From assembly GCF_900188315.1 (NCBI RefSeq), contig NZ_LT897781.1, forward strand, positions 868,001 through 932,000: a stretch of DNA of 64,000 nucleotides. Reading direction: 5' to 3'. The translations under genes were made by a program, and so were the position numbers. This DNA is from Marinobacter sp. es.042 (GTDB lineage Bacteria > Pseudomonadota > Gammaproteobacteria > Pseudomonadales > Oleiphilaceae). The notes beneath the pieces are model-generated. The model had not been told where the DNA came from. It did not search any database and saw only the letters and a program-made list of their open reading frames with translations. Numbering within the stretch: position 1 is the stretch's first letter; every line of letters starts with the position of its first letter. Shown piece by piece: positions 17,817 to 26,543 of this stretch.

Positions 17817-18422
17817 ATGAGCCAGCGATTTGCGCCCGCAGTCTGGGTGGTGGTCTTTCTTGCTGTATTTGTCTGGTCTGCCATCGGGCCCACGGATCGG
17901 GCCACGTGGGTTCTGGAAGTGCTGCCTGCCGCCGTTGGTTTCGCAGCGGTTGTCTGGTGTTTCTTCCGTTATCCACTCACGCCGCTGGTTTATGTGTTGA
18001 TTCTGGTGCATGCCATCATTTTGATGGTTGGCGGGCACTATACCTATGCGGAGGTACCTTTGTTCGACTGGTTTCGGGAATGGTTTGACTGGGAGCGTAA
18101 CAACTACGACAAGCTTGGCCATCTGGCGCAGGGCTTTATCCCCGCAATGGTCGCCAGGGAAGTGGTCATTCGTTTCGAGGTGTTCTCCAGTCGCCGCTGG
18201 GCTGCATTTTTTATTGTCTGCTTCTGCCTTGCGGTGAGCGCCTTTTACGAGTTGATCGAATGGTGGGTGGCCTTGCTCAGCGACGAAGCCGCCGAGGCAT
18301 TTCTGGGCACCCAGGGTTACGTCTGGGACACTCAGTCGGATATGGCCTGGGCGTTGTCCGGGGCCATCCTGGCCCTTATCCTGCTCGGGCGTTTTCATGA
18401 TCGCCAGCTTCAGGAGCTATGA
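17817..18422 (+). CDS. DUF2238 (YjdF-like) inner-membrane protein
   Basis: A 201-residue membrane protein with about six hydrophobic helices. Conserved patches include GGHYTYAEVPLFDW, RNNYDKLGHLAQGF, ELIEWWVAL and LGTQGYVWDTQSDMA, which mark the DUF2238/YjdF family. The conserved polar residues in and near the membrane hint at an enzymatic or binding role, but no function is established that I know of. It is 20 bases after the amidohydrolase and probably co-transcribed. Confidence 0.85.
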   Translation: MSQRFAPAVWVVVFLAVFVWSAIGPTDRATWVLEVLPAAVGFAAVVWCFFRYPLTPLVYVLILVHAIILMVGGHYTYAEVPLFDWFREWFDWERNNYDKLGHLAQGFIPAMVAREVVIRFEVFSSRRWAAFFIVCFCLAVSAFYELIEWWVALLSDEAAEAFLGTQGYVWDTQSDMAWALSGAILALILLGRFHDRQLQEL

Positions 18423-18472
18423 CGCTGTGCCGCGAGCTGGAGTGGAATGTCTGATTAATGGAACAGGACTGT

Positions 18473-19939
18473 ATGTCGGAAGAACTCAATGCTGACAACC
18501 AACCGGAGGGAATGCCCCGCAGCCAGGTGATCGGGCTCATCCTCGGAGCCGCGTTTCTTCTGGCGACTATTCTCCTTCCACCTCCTGAAACCATGTCTGG
18601 GCAAGCATGGTCCGCCCTCGGATTGATGCTGCTCATGGCGATCTGGTGGTCCACCGAGGCCATTCCGATCCCCGCCACTGCCCTGTTACCGATCGTGCTG
18701 GTTCCCGCGCTTGGGCTTGGAACAGTTGGTGAAGCCACCGAGCCCTATGCCAATCCAATCATTTTCCTGTTCCTGGGGGGATTTACCCTCGGGCTTGCGA
18801 TGCAGAGGTGGAACCTGCACCGGCGAATCGCCCTGATGACGCTGAAGGCTGTGGGTAGCAAGCCCCGACGCCAGATTGCCGGATTCATGCTGGCCACGGC
18901 CTTTCTGAGCATGTGGGTCAGCAATACGGCAACCGCCATTATGATGCTGCCGATTGGTCTGTCGGTGGTAGCCATGATGGATGCCAACGATAACCCTGAG
19001 GGCGTTCGGCGTTATGCCACGGCCCTGCTGCTGGCTATTGCCTATTCTGCCAGTATCGGTGGCATTGCCACACTCATTGGCACACCGCCAAATGCCCTGC
19101 TGGCCGCCTACCTGAGCGAAAACCAGGGGGTCTCCGTGGGCTTTGCCCAATGGATGCTTCTTGGCGTTCCGGTAACGAGCGTAATGCTGGTTCTGGCGTG
19201 GTGGTGGCTGACCCGCCGGGACTTCGGTCTTGGCAAGTCTGGCGACGGTGGCAAGGCTATTCGGCAAGAACTTGAGGCTTTGGGCTCGCTCGGAAAGGGC
19301 GAAAAGCTTGTGGCGCTGGTGTTCCTGATCACTGCAAGTGCCTGGATCTTCAGGCCCCTGTTATCCGACAGCTTGATGCCCTGGCTAAGCGACACCGGCA
19401 TTGCCATTGCTGCGGCCATCGCCATGTTCTTGATCCCGGTGAATACCCGCAACCGTGAATTTCTGCTGGACTGGGAAACTGCAAAGGGTATTCCCTGGGG
19501 CGTACTGCTCCTGTTTGGCGGGGGGCTGGCCATGGCCGGCGTGATCAGCAGTTCGGGCCTTGCGGAGTGGATCGCCCAAAGTCTCGGAGTGGCCGGCGCC
19601 CTGCCGATGCTCGTCATGATCCTGCTGGTGGTTGGCGTGATCATTTTCCTGACCGAAGTTACCAGCAATACAGCGACTGCGGCGGCGTTTCTGCCGTTGC
19701 TGGGGGCGCTGGCCCTTAGTCAGGGGGTGTCGCCGTTGCTACTGACAGTACCGGCTGCAATTGCCGCCAGTTGTGCCTTCATGATGCCGGTGGCTACCCC
19801 GCCCAATGCCATCGTGTTCTCCAGTGGCCACATGCAGATCGGCGACATGATCAGAGCCGGGTTCGCCCTGAACCTGCTCGGCATTGTGGTGGTGACTGTC
19901 CTGAGCTATCTGCTACTCGGAGTGGTCTTTACCCTTTGA
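18473..19939 (+). CDS. DASS/SLC13-family sodium-coupled anion transporter
   Basis: A 488-residue protein with about 11-12 TM helices and the twin SNT motifs of the divalent anion:Na+ symporter fold (WVSNTATAIMMLP near residue 150 and TEVTSNTATAAAFLP near 400). The family imports di- and tricarboxylates such as succinate or malate, or sulfate in some members. ATG 18473 is preferred (GAACAGGA directly upstream); ATG 18458 is an alternative adding five residues. A GC-rich hairpin follows the stop. Confidence 0.92.
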   Translation: MSEELNADNQPEGMPRSQVIGLILGAAFLLATILLPPPETMSGQAWSALGLMLLMAIWWSTEAIPIPATALLPIVLVPALGLGTVGEATEPYANPIIFLFLGGFTLGLAMQRWNLHRRIALMTLKAVGSKPRRQIAGFMLATAFLSMWVSNTATAIMMLPIGLSVVAMMDANDNPEGVRRYATALLLAIAYSASIGGIATLIGTPPNALLAAYLSENQGVSVGFAQWMLLGVPVTSVMLVLAWWWLTRRDFGLGKSGDGGKAIRQELEALGSLGKGEKLVALVFLITASAWIFRPLLSDSLMPWLSDTGIAIAAAIAMFLIPVNTRNREFLLDWETAKGIPWGVLLLFGGGLAMAGVISSSGLAEWIAQSLGVAGALPMLVMILLVVGVIIFLTEVTSNTATAAAFLPLLGALALSQGVSPLLLTVPAAIAASCAFMMPVATPPNAIVFSSGHMQIGDMIRAGFALNLLGIVVVTVLSYLLLGVVFTL

Positions 19940-19946
19940 CCTTCAT

Positions 19947-19967
19947 CAGGCCCGGCAACCGGGCCTG
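19947..19967 (+). terminator. Terminator hairpin after DASS transporter
   Basis: A 9-bp perfect stem CAGGCCCGG / CCGGGCCTG with loop CAA lies 7 bases after the stop, followed by a moderately T-containing stretch (CCGCCTTATTCC). It separates the transporter from the C39 peptidase cluster. The remaining gap to 20145 shows no clear promoter. Confidence 0.6.
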
Positions 19968-20145
19968 CCGCCTTATTCCTCCCGATGTCTTGAAGCAGTT
20001 CTCAATTCCCCTCCGTAAGGCCCCTCCTGCAGCGACAGATTTGAGGCACAGTTATCTTTAAGGGCGCAGGCTTTTCGGTATCTTACCGTAACAACATGTA
20101 ACCCGATGAATAACGGGGCCAATAAAAACAGGGACTTCGTCTGAC

Positions 20146-20946
20146 ATGCTGCTGGTGCTCGCTGGATCCATTCTTACATTCACCATGGTGCAGGAAGCCA
20201 CCGTGGTGGAGCCTTTTGAGAAGGGTCAGATTGTTATTGAGCAGGACGTGGATTCTAGCCCGATAAAGTTGCGATCGGATGTCAGGATCGAGCCACTGGT
20301 GGAGCAGAAGTTCCGCACCATCGTTCGTCAGGCCTATGACTACAGCTGCGGAAGTGCAGCGCTGACCACCGTGCTGAATTTCTACCTGGGTCGGACCCTG
20401 TCGGAACGTCAGGTCATGGAGGGGCTGCTTCATTACGGCGAGAGCGAACGTATCGTGGAACGTCGCGCCTTTTCCATGCTGGATATGAAGCGACTGGTGA
20501 CAGCGCTCGGTTATCCCTCAGGCGGCTTCCGGGCGACAATTGATGACCTCAAGGATCTTGATCACCCGGCGATCGTGCCCATCCATCACGCGGGTTTCAA
20601 ACACTTCGTGGTGTTGAGGACGATTCGCGACGGACGTGCCTATCTGGCAGACCCCTCGGTAGGGAATATCTCCTTCACGCTGGCTCAGTTCGAGGAAAAG
20701 TGGGACGACAATGTGCTCTTCATCGTCTTCCCGGGCAGCGATAAGCCACTGGACAATCTCGAGCTGAAGGAAGAAGACCTTCGCTTTGTGGATGACCAGA
20801 CAATGACCCTTCTGGCGCTGGAAAGGATACCGGCGTTTCACGAGTCCACCCAGCGGCGGATCCAGAATCTGCTCGAACGCCAGAAAAACAATCCCGACGG
20901 CAGTGTGGAAAACACCCGAAAGCAGTTGCACTACCGTCGGAACTAA
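20146..20946 (+). CDS. C39 family peptidase, FapD-like
   Basis: A 266-residue protein with a short hydrophobic N-terminus (secretion signal or anchor) and a C39 papain-fold domain. The predicted triad is complete: Cys68 in YDYSCGSAA, His153 in FKHFVVL and Asp169 in YLADPSVG. C39 domains cleave double-glycine leaders in bacteriocin exporters; stand-alone secreted versions occur in functional-amyloid (Fap) clusters. The RQAYDYSCGSAALTT segment is of the FapD-like type as I remember it. The next gene encodes a coiled-coil beta-barrel like FapF, strengthening this reading. The substrate gene is not seen nearby. A weak AGGGA site precedes the ATG. Confidence 0.85.
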   Translation: MLLVLAGSILTFTMVQEATVVEPFEKGQIVIEQDVDSSPIKLRSDVRIEPLVEQKFRTIVRQAYDYSCGSAALTTVLNFYLGRTLSERQVMEGLLHYGESERIVERRAFSMLDMKRLVTALGYPSGGFRATIDDLKDLDHPAIVPIHHAGFKHFVVLRTIRDGRAYLADPSVGNISFTLAQFEEKWDDNVLFIVFPGSDKPLDNLELKEEDLRFVDDQTMTLLALERIPAFHESTQRRIQNLLERQKNNPDGSVENTRKQLHYRRN

Positions 20947-21001
20947 TTCACCGGGCAATCCCCGGGGTCAGGAACACTACAAATAAAATAAGGGAGTCAG
21001 G

Positions 21002-22012
21002 ATGAATCGTTGGTTTCTGCGAGGTTTTATCCTTGTTTCCACGGCAGGTCTGCTTCCGGGCATGGCCCTGGCGCAGGAAGGGAGTGTGGATCAGGCGCGG
21101 GAAGCCCTGGCCAAACAAGAGGGCGACGAAGATGCGTCGCAACAACTGGAGGAAGTGTTCCAGGCTGCCGAGAAGAACTATTCGTTGCAGAAAAAGGGCT
21201 CTCATTCCCTGAATTACTCGTTCGATTATTCCTACACCGCGGACCAGCGGCTGGACCTGGAAATTACCGGTGGATCGGTGAGAAACCTGGACGTGGTGCC
21301 GTCAGCAACCCACAGTTTTACGAACTCTTTTTCCTACGATTATGGTCTGCTCGATAACCTGACAGTGGGAACCCGAATTCCGCTGGTGGTTAAATATGAC
21401 ACGCAGGACGAGCTCAATATTTACGATTTCGGCGACATTTCGTTCACGGCGCGCTGGCAGCCGTTTGCCTATGTGCCCGGTAAGATGTCGACAACACTGT
21501 TCGGAACCCTGTCCACCAAGACCGGCGTCAGCCCCTATGAGATCGATATCGGTGAGCAGCTGTCCACCGGAAGTGGCTACTATTCGGTCGGTGGTGGCGC
21601 GAGTTTTTCCAAAGTCCTTGACCCTGTGGTGGTGTTTGGTTCGGTCAGTGCCACCTATAACCTACCGGCCGAAAACTTGCAGCAGGTTCGTGGGGCTCGG
21701 TTGCTGACAGAAGTGGACCCTGGTTTTGGGTTGTCCGGTTCCGCGGGCTTCGCCTACTCTCTGTCCTACGATATTTCATTAAGCATCTCCGCCCAGCTCA
21801 GCTATAGCGATGAAACTATTCTGAACTTCTCGGTTGGCGACCCGGCTTTTGCCCAGGACCAGATGACGGGTTTCCTGAGCATGTCCCTGGGGACGCGGGT
21901 CAGCGACACCACCATCGTGAATACCAGTCTCGGGATTGGCCTGACCGAGGACGCCCCGGACTTTTCTCTCGGGGTCTCCCTGCCCATTAACTTCTCCGGT
22001 CTCAAAGAGTGA
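21002..22012 (+). CDS. FapF-like coiled-coil plus beta-barrel protein
   Basis: A 336-residue protein with a signal peptide (cleavage near ALAQ, about residue 24), then a charged helical stretch (about 26-62, heptad-like) and an outer-membrane beta-barrel with alternating aromatic/polar strands (LNYSFDYSYTADQ, HSFTNSFSYDYG, FSLGVSLPINFS at the end). A coiled coil followed by a small barrel is the architecture of FapF, the trimeric channel that exports amyloid subunits in Pseudomonas. It lies 55 bases after the C39 peptidase. A general 'transporter' outer-membrane annotation is the safe alternative. Confidence 0.75.
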   Translation: MNRWFLRGFILVSTAGLLPGMALAQEGSVDQAREALAKQEGDEDASQQLEEVFQAAEKNYSLQKKGSHSLNYSFDYSYTADQRLDLEITGGSVRNLDVVPSATHSFTNSFSYDYGLLDNLTVGTRIPLVVKYDTQDELNIYDFGDISFTARWQPFAYVPGKMSTTLFGTLSTKTGVSPYEIDIGEQLSTGSGYYSVGGGASFSKVLDPVVVFGSVSATYNLPAENLQQVRGARLLTEVDPGFGLSGSAGFAYSLSYDISLSISAQLSYSDETILNFSVGDPAFAQDQMTGFLSMSLGTRVSDTTIVNTSLGIGLTEDAPDFSLGVSLPINFSGLKE

Positions 22013-22050
22013 TTGGTGTTGTTGACGATCTACGGGAAGGGAAGAACTTC

Positions 22051-23676
22051 ATGGGACAGAAAATCCACAACCGTCAGATTCTCGCGGCGCTGATTGCCAC
22101 GACCCTATCGTGTGGTGCCCAGGCCCAGCTGGCGCAGAACCTGACCATTCACCCCAAGGCGCTGGCGCTCGGCAATGCCGTGACTGCCGATCCGCCAGGG
22201 ATCATGGCGATTCACTACAACCCTGCGGGCCTGACCAAACTGGACGGGCGCCAGCTGGAAGTGAACTTGATGAGCGTCTATCTCGACATTGACGCGGACT
22301 TCACAGCGCCGGAAGGGTATGAAATTTTTGGTATCGACGGCCTCGAAACGGATCCGCTGACCGGAAAGCAACGGGACCCTGTTGCCAATACTCACAGCCA
22401 CACCAACAACGTGGCCCTGTATTTGCCCGGATACGGTATTCTTCGCGCGCCTCCAGGGCCGGCCCTGGCCCCTTCGGCGGGGATCAGTATCAACCCGCCG
22501 GGCTCGAAACTGACCTTTGGCAATGCGTTCTACCTGCCGCTGGCGGCCGGCTTTTATCGCGACAAGGACGACCCTGGCCGTTACCAGCCTCAGGCCACGG
22601 CGCTGCAACGTACGACTTATCTTTCACCCACGGTTGGTTACGAGATCAACGACGATTGGTCCGTGGGTGTGGGTATTCACCTGTCCCATATGGGTATCGC
22701 AGCAGACCAATACATGCGCGCGCCCAACCTGCTGTTGGGTGTCGCGGAAGTGCTTCAGGACGCCTTCAACTGTGAAAGCGGCGACGAGCCCCTCCAGCCC
22801 TGGCTGGCGCTTTGCGGCGGTAACGTCGGCCCCTGGGATGATATCGGTGCTCTGAGTATCAACGTTCAGGAAACCCTGTCCCCCACCTATGCGCTGGGTG
22901 TCATGTGGGAGCCGACGGACTGGTTCAGCTGGGGCGCAAGCTACACCTCAGAAGCCGAAATGAACATGAAGGGCACCTTCGAGATTCAGTACACCGACGA
23001 CTGGTCAGGCTTCTGGCAGAGCGTCAACGGATCCGTGCTGGGTGCTATCACCTCGGCAATCCTGAGTCTGCCTTCCGGTGCGCCCAAGGAATCCGGCAAT
23101 GTCAGTATGGATCTGGTTTACCCCCAGCATTTCCAGACCGGCATCAGCGTTGATGTGCATCCAAAGCTGACCCTCAACGCTGACATCGGCTGGACCGATT
23201 ACGAACAGTGGGATGCCTTCGTTTTCCGGTTCGACCGCAACCTGGAGTTCCTCAATGCGGCCCGGATCCTGTCACCTGACAATGCCACGTCGAATACCCT
23301 GAGGTTGCCGCTGGGTTTCAAGAGCCAGTGGAACTGGGCGTTTGGCATGGAGTTTCATGCGTCTTCCCGTCTGGACCTGCGTGCAGGTGTGGAAATCCGG
23401 GATTCCGTTATCCCGGATGATCAGCGACAGGTAATGGCGCCGTTCGGTGGGGCAAATCTGTACAGCATCGGTATGGGGTACCAGTGGGACAAGGACACTC
23501 AAATTGACATGAATCTCAGCTACCTGCACTCGGTAGAGTCGATTCCCGCGGACACCAGCTGTAACGTAAACTGCGACAACATCACCAACATTATTTATAA
23601 CCCGTATGCGGGGCTCGATATCAAGACATCGCTTCGGGTTGTTATGGCTGGCTTGAGTTTCCGGACCCGGTTTTGA
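22051..23676 (+). CDS. FadL/OmpP1-type outer-membrane transport protein
   Basis: A 541-residue outer-membrane protein with a signal peptide ending in AQAQ (about residue 27). An N-terminal ALALGNAVTADPPGIMAIHYNPAGLTKL segment, read here as pieces ALGNAVTA and HYNPAGL, matches the FadL hatch region, and a long beta-barrel ends in SFRTRF. FadL proteins let hydrophobic molecules cross the outer membrane by lateral diffusion. ATG 22051 follows GGGAAGGGAAG. Two cysteine pairs in predicted loops (about 238/254 and 509/513) are unusual for this family. Its place between the FapF-like and MalM-like genes suggests a role linked to that cassette. Confidence 0.9.
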   Translation: MGQKIHNRQILAALIATTLSCGAQAQLAQNLTIHPKALALGNAVTADPPGIMAIHYNPAGLTKLDGRQLEVNLMSVYLDIDADFTAPEGYEIFGIDGLETDPLTGKQRDPVANTHSHTNNVALYLPGYGILRAPPGPALAPSAGISINPPGSKLTFGNAFYLPLAAGFYRDKDDPGRYQPQATALQRTTYLSPTVGYEINDDWSVGVGIHLSHMGIAADQYMRAPNLLLGVAEVLQDAFNCESGDEPLQPWLALCGGNVGPWDDIGALSINVQETLSPTYALGVMWEPTDWFSWGASYTSEAEMNMKGTFEIQYTDDWSGFWQSVNGSVLGAITSAILSLPSGAPKESGNVSMDLVYPQHFQTGISVDVHPKLTLNADIGWTDYEQWDAFVFRFDRNLEFLNAARILSPDNATSNTLRLPLGFKSQWNWAFGMEFHASSRLDLRAGVEIRDSVIPDDQRQVMAPFGGANLYSIGMGYQWDKDTQIDMNLSYLHSVESIPADTSCNVNCDNITNIIYNPYAGLDIKTSLRVVMAGLSFRTRF

Positions 23677-23712
23677 GTGGAGCCATTAACCTGAAGGTAG
23701 TCATTTGCAGTG

Positions 23713-24768
23713 ATGAACGCTTCGCCATTGAAAACCGCTTCCTGCCTTTTCCTGGCCGCCTTGCTCGGAGGCTGCCAGATAGGGGGCTCCACGATCACGG
23801 AACGGGAAGGCTATTTTACCTGGGTAGACGAGCAGGGCAGGGTTCGATATTCGCCGATCGTTGAGACTTCAACCAGGGGGACGGGTGACCATGCTGAGGC
23901 ACCCCGTGATCAAGCGTTCGCTGAGGGACCGGCCCGCTCAGAGAGTGACGCGAGCCCCGAGACAGGGCTGAAAGAAGAAACCGAGTACACGCTTGAAAAC
24001 TATCCGGATGCCGGAGCACTTGCAAAAGACGGTTACGTTCGGCCGGGAGAGCGGCAGCCCTATTTCACCTGGCGCGACGCCGAGGGCAATGTTCGCGTTA
24101 GTTATTACCGACCGGATACCCGCTCTGACCTTGAGAAAGGGCTGATTGAACCGCCTGTTCAGATCACTGAGGCCAGCGTTTACCAGACAGGCCCCGGTGT
24201 AGCGGGCGCAGCTCCCGTAGAGGGTTATGATCCGGACGCCTTCGCGATACTGGGTATTGAAGCTAAAACCGATGACTTTTTTGCCCGGTTTTCAGCGAGC
24301 TGTTGTGAATCCATGGACGTCACTGATCGGCAAAGCTGGCAATCGGGAAGGGAATTCGGCATTTCCCTCTCTGACGACTCAGCAACCCATCCGTTTCTCA
24401 CCGGCACCAGCCCCTATCAACTGATTGAACTCCCGGACGCGGGCACGCATCGCAGTCTGGTCATCCGCCTGCGCTCCTATGCCAAAGACGGCGTGTTCGT
24501 GCCCTCGCTGGTGTTTCTCGATGAGTCGATGGCACCGTTGAGACTGGTAACAGACCTGTTGATGGATTTTACCCCGGAGAACTGGCATCGGCGCGGTTAC
24601 CTGGAAGCATGGGTGCCCGCTTTCCCGGGCCAGGACGAGCGTTGGCTGGTCCTGTTTACACGAGATGAAGACCTGAACGGTCAGACTGTTATCGAGACCC
24701 GCGCCGGCCCCCGCAAAATCCCCCACATCAGGCACGGTGAAATCGGCCTGATGCAGGTGGAGGAATGA
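23713..24768 (+). CDS. MalM-like lipoprotein with twin YFTW motifs
   Basis: A 351-residue lipoprotein: signal peptide with lipobox LLGGC (Cys21). Two DUF4124-like motifs follow, YFTWVDEQGRVRYS at about 34-47 and YFTWRDAEGNVRVS at about 117-130. The C-terminal domain (about 190-351) resembles MalM (hydrophobic strands, VPSLVFLDESM, LVLFTRDEDL, IPHIRHGEIGLMQV). MalM is a periplasmic protein of the E. coli maltose operon with no settled role; no maltose genes are here. I recall MalM-like proteins beside C39 peptidases and outer-membrane proteins in Acinetobacter 'fil' clusters, but cannot verify that. Confidence 0.75.
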   Translation: MNASPLKTASCLFLAALLGGCQIGGSTITEREGYFTWVDEQGRVRYSPIVETSTRGTGDHAEAPRDQAFAEGPARSESDASPETGLKEETEYTLENYPDAGALAKDGYVRPGERQPYFTWRDAEGNVRVSYYRPDTRSDLEKGLIEPPVQITEASVYQTGPGVAGAAPVEGYDPDAFAILGIEAKTDDFFARFSASCCESMDVTDRQSWQSGREFGISLSDDSATHPFLTGTSPYQLIELPDAGTHRSLVIRLRSYAKDGVFVPSLVFLDESMAPLRLVTDLLMDFTPENWHRRGYLEAWVPAFPGQDERWLVLFTRDEDLNGQTVIETRAGPRKIPHIRHGEIGLMQVEE

Positions 24769-24772
24769 GGTT

Positions 24773-25804
24773 TCAGTCCTCCGGCTTGCTTAGATCCAGC
24801 CATTGTTGCGACAGCCAGTAGTAGCTGCCATCGCTTGCAGGGTGGGTGCAGTTGTAACGGAATCTCCGGCTATTGAAGGCTTTAGGGGCCTCTACCGCCA
24901 CATTGCCATCAGTCACGTCAAAGTCGATACGTCCCTGGCCGGAGGCAAAGCAGGTCAACCTGTTGGCATCAATGGGTTCAACCAGCGGGAAAACCAGGGT
25001 CGGCGGATTCTCCGAAATCACCCCGTCCGGCAGCTTGCCGGTATCAACAGGGAAGGCTTTGCTGTGAAGTTTGTTCTCAAGGCTTCCCAACTGGCCGTAG
25101 GCGTTCGCCATTGGAAAACGCGGCAATCGGGTTTTCTCGGTTTGTTGGCCGATGGCGCCGGATTGCTGGCCAAAACCGTACCAGCCTCGCTCAGCCACTT
25201 TGCGCTCCAGTGCTTCGTCAAACTCGCCATAAGGGTACGCAAACATGGGTGCAGGCGCCTTCAATTCCCTTGAGAGGGTCTCCTGGGCTGAGTCAAGACT
25301 GCTGGTAACCCTGGCTTGCCAGTCACTCTGACTTTCATTCGGTTTACGGGCAAGATGCCCATGGTCAGCGCTGTGGTTGGCAATCGTTACGCCCGGACGT
25401 TCGGCCAACTCCCGAATCTGATCCCAGGTCATGTAGCCGGTTCGGCCAACGGCTTCTGTATTTACAAAAATCGTGTAGGGGTAGGCCTTTTCGGCCAGCA
25501 GCGGTGCCGCCGCGTGGTAGACGGAGTCGTAGGCGTCATCGAAGGTAATGGCGATGCGATTACCTTGTTCATCGGTACCGGCCAGCGTTGTTTCGGTGCC
25601 TTCCTGTAGATCCACAACGTCCAGCTCCAGATCCGAGATCATGTCCAGCTGGCCCTCGAACAGGGATACAGACGTGCTGGTCGCGGGCGGCGTTGAATCA
25701 CTGACATGATGATACTGCAGGACAACGAGGTCTGCCCGGGCCGATGTTGCGGTCGACATAACTGCGACAGCCAGGGTAATTTTCAGGAATGCTTTAAGCG
25801 GCAT
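24773..25804 (-). CDS. Secreted polysaccharide deacetylase (NodB domain)
   Basis: A 343-residue protein with a signal peptide (cleavage after ATSARA, about residue 24) followed at once by a carbohydrate-esterase family 4 domain: LQYHHVSD at the start, the catalytic TFDDAYDS (about 85-92), the metal-binding NHSADHGH (about 134-141) and FAYPYGEFD. It resembles the deacetylase half of PgaB/IcaB. Such enzymes remove acetyl groups from exported poly-N-acetylglucosamine or related glycans. The ATG at 25804 is preceded by AGGAG. It converges with the MalM-like gene (4-base gap) and lies downstream of the DnaJ-related gene. Confidence 0.9.
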   Translation of the reverse strand: MPLKAFLKITLAVAVMSTATSARADLVVLQYHHVSDSTPPATSTSVSLFEGQLDMISDLELDVVDLQEGTETTLAGTDEQGNRIAITFDDAYDSVYHAAAPLLAEKAYPYTIFVNTEAVGRTGYMTWDQIRELAERPGVTIANHSADHGHLARKPNESQSDWQARVTSSLDSAQETLSRELKAPAPMFAYPYGEFDEALERKVAERGWYGFGQQSGAIGQQTEKTRLPRFPMANAYGQLGSLENKLHSKAFPVDTGKLPDGVISENPPTLVFPLVEPIDANRLTCFASGQGRIDFDVTDGNVAVEAPKAFNSRRFRYNCTHPASDGSYYWLSQQWLDLSKPED

Positions 25805-25849
25805 ATCGTCTCCTGTGTTTCTTCGCTCCGGCGCGATCAAACCGGCCGG

Positions 25850-26524
25850 TCAGATGTTGTGACGGAAGTGTGCTTTGAGTATGGCAAAGGCCTGATTCAG
25901 ATCCTGAATGGTTTCGGTCTTGCCTCCGCGATCCGGGTGGGCGTTCATAACCGCCCGGCGGAAACGCTTCTTGACGGTCGGGAAATCAGAAGGGACAGCC
26001 TGGAAGCCCAGTATTTCCGCTGCCTCCCGTGTTTCGGCCTGTGCCGGTGCCTGCCCGGGCGCACCGGCCCAGAAATCATTCATCATCCGTTGGATCGCTT
26101 CCTTCGGCAGACGGTATTGGGAGAGATCCAGATAGAATTGACGAAGCGTGTCGACACTATCCGGAACGCCCTCGCCACTGACAACACTCTGCTTTTCGAT
26201 GCGTATATTGAGAGGCGATATCTGGAGGCTTTCGCCGGCCTCGGACAACTGGTCCCGAAGACGGTAGAGTACGTGGAACAGCAGAAAATGAACCGGGTAG
26301 AGTTTTTCGGGTTCGCTGAAAACAACGTCTCCAAGCAAGTCCCACGGTTGCCCCTGGAGCGCCTTGATCAGCGACAACTCATTCATGCCTGCCGGTGTTG
26401 ACCGGATTTCATGCTCAACAGCCACCAGCAGGTGTTGAATCTGCTGCTCCAGGCAGTCATCTTCGTTCACCGCTCCAGGGTAAGGCGTTTTGATCGGGGC
26501 TTGGCTTTCGGTCATGAAGTCCAT
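25850..26524 (-). CDS. DnaJ-related protein with C-terminal J domain
   Basis: A 224-residue protein with an N-terminal DnaJ-related region (about 20-150, LLVAVEHEI..., VHFLLFHVLYRLRDQL) and a short C-terminal J domain (about 165-222) that keeps the HPD tripeptide (MNAHPDRGGK) needed to stimulate Hsp70. Its partner is presumably cytosolic DnaK. The start at 26524 has GGGAG 9 bases upstream; an inner ATG is three codons on. It follows the TetR gene by 19 bases on the same strand. Confidence 0.88.
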   Translation of the reverse strand: MDFMTESQAPIKTPYPGAVNEDDCLEQQIQHLLVAVEHEIRSTPAGMNELSLIKALQGQPWDLLGDVVFSEPEKLYPVHFLLFHVLYRLRDQLSEAGESLQISPLNIRIEKQSVVSGEGVPDSVDTLRQFYLDLSQYRLPKEAIQRMMNDFWAGAPGQAPAQAETREAAEILGFQAVPSDFPTVKKRFRRAVMNAHPDRGGKTETIQDLNQAFAILKAHFRHNI

Positions 26525-26543
26525 GGTAGGGTACTCCCGGCCA

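Noticed and set aside
20947..21001. Short GC-rich dyad CCGGG...CCCGG between the C39 and FapF-like genes, considered as a terminator.
   Set aside because: Only 5 bp with no T-run; too weak to separate the genes.
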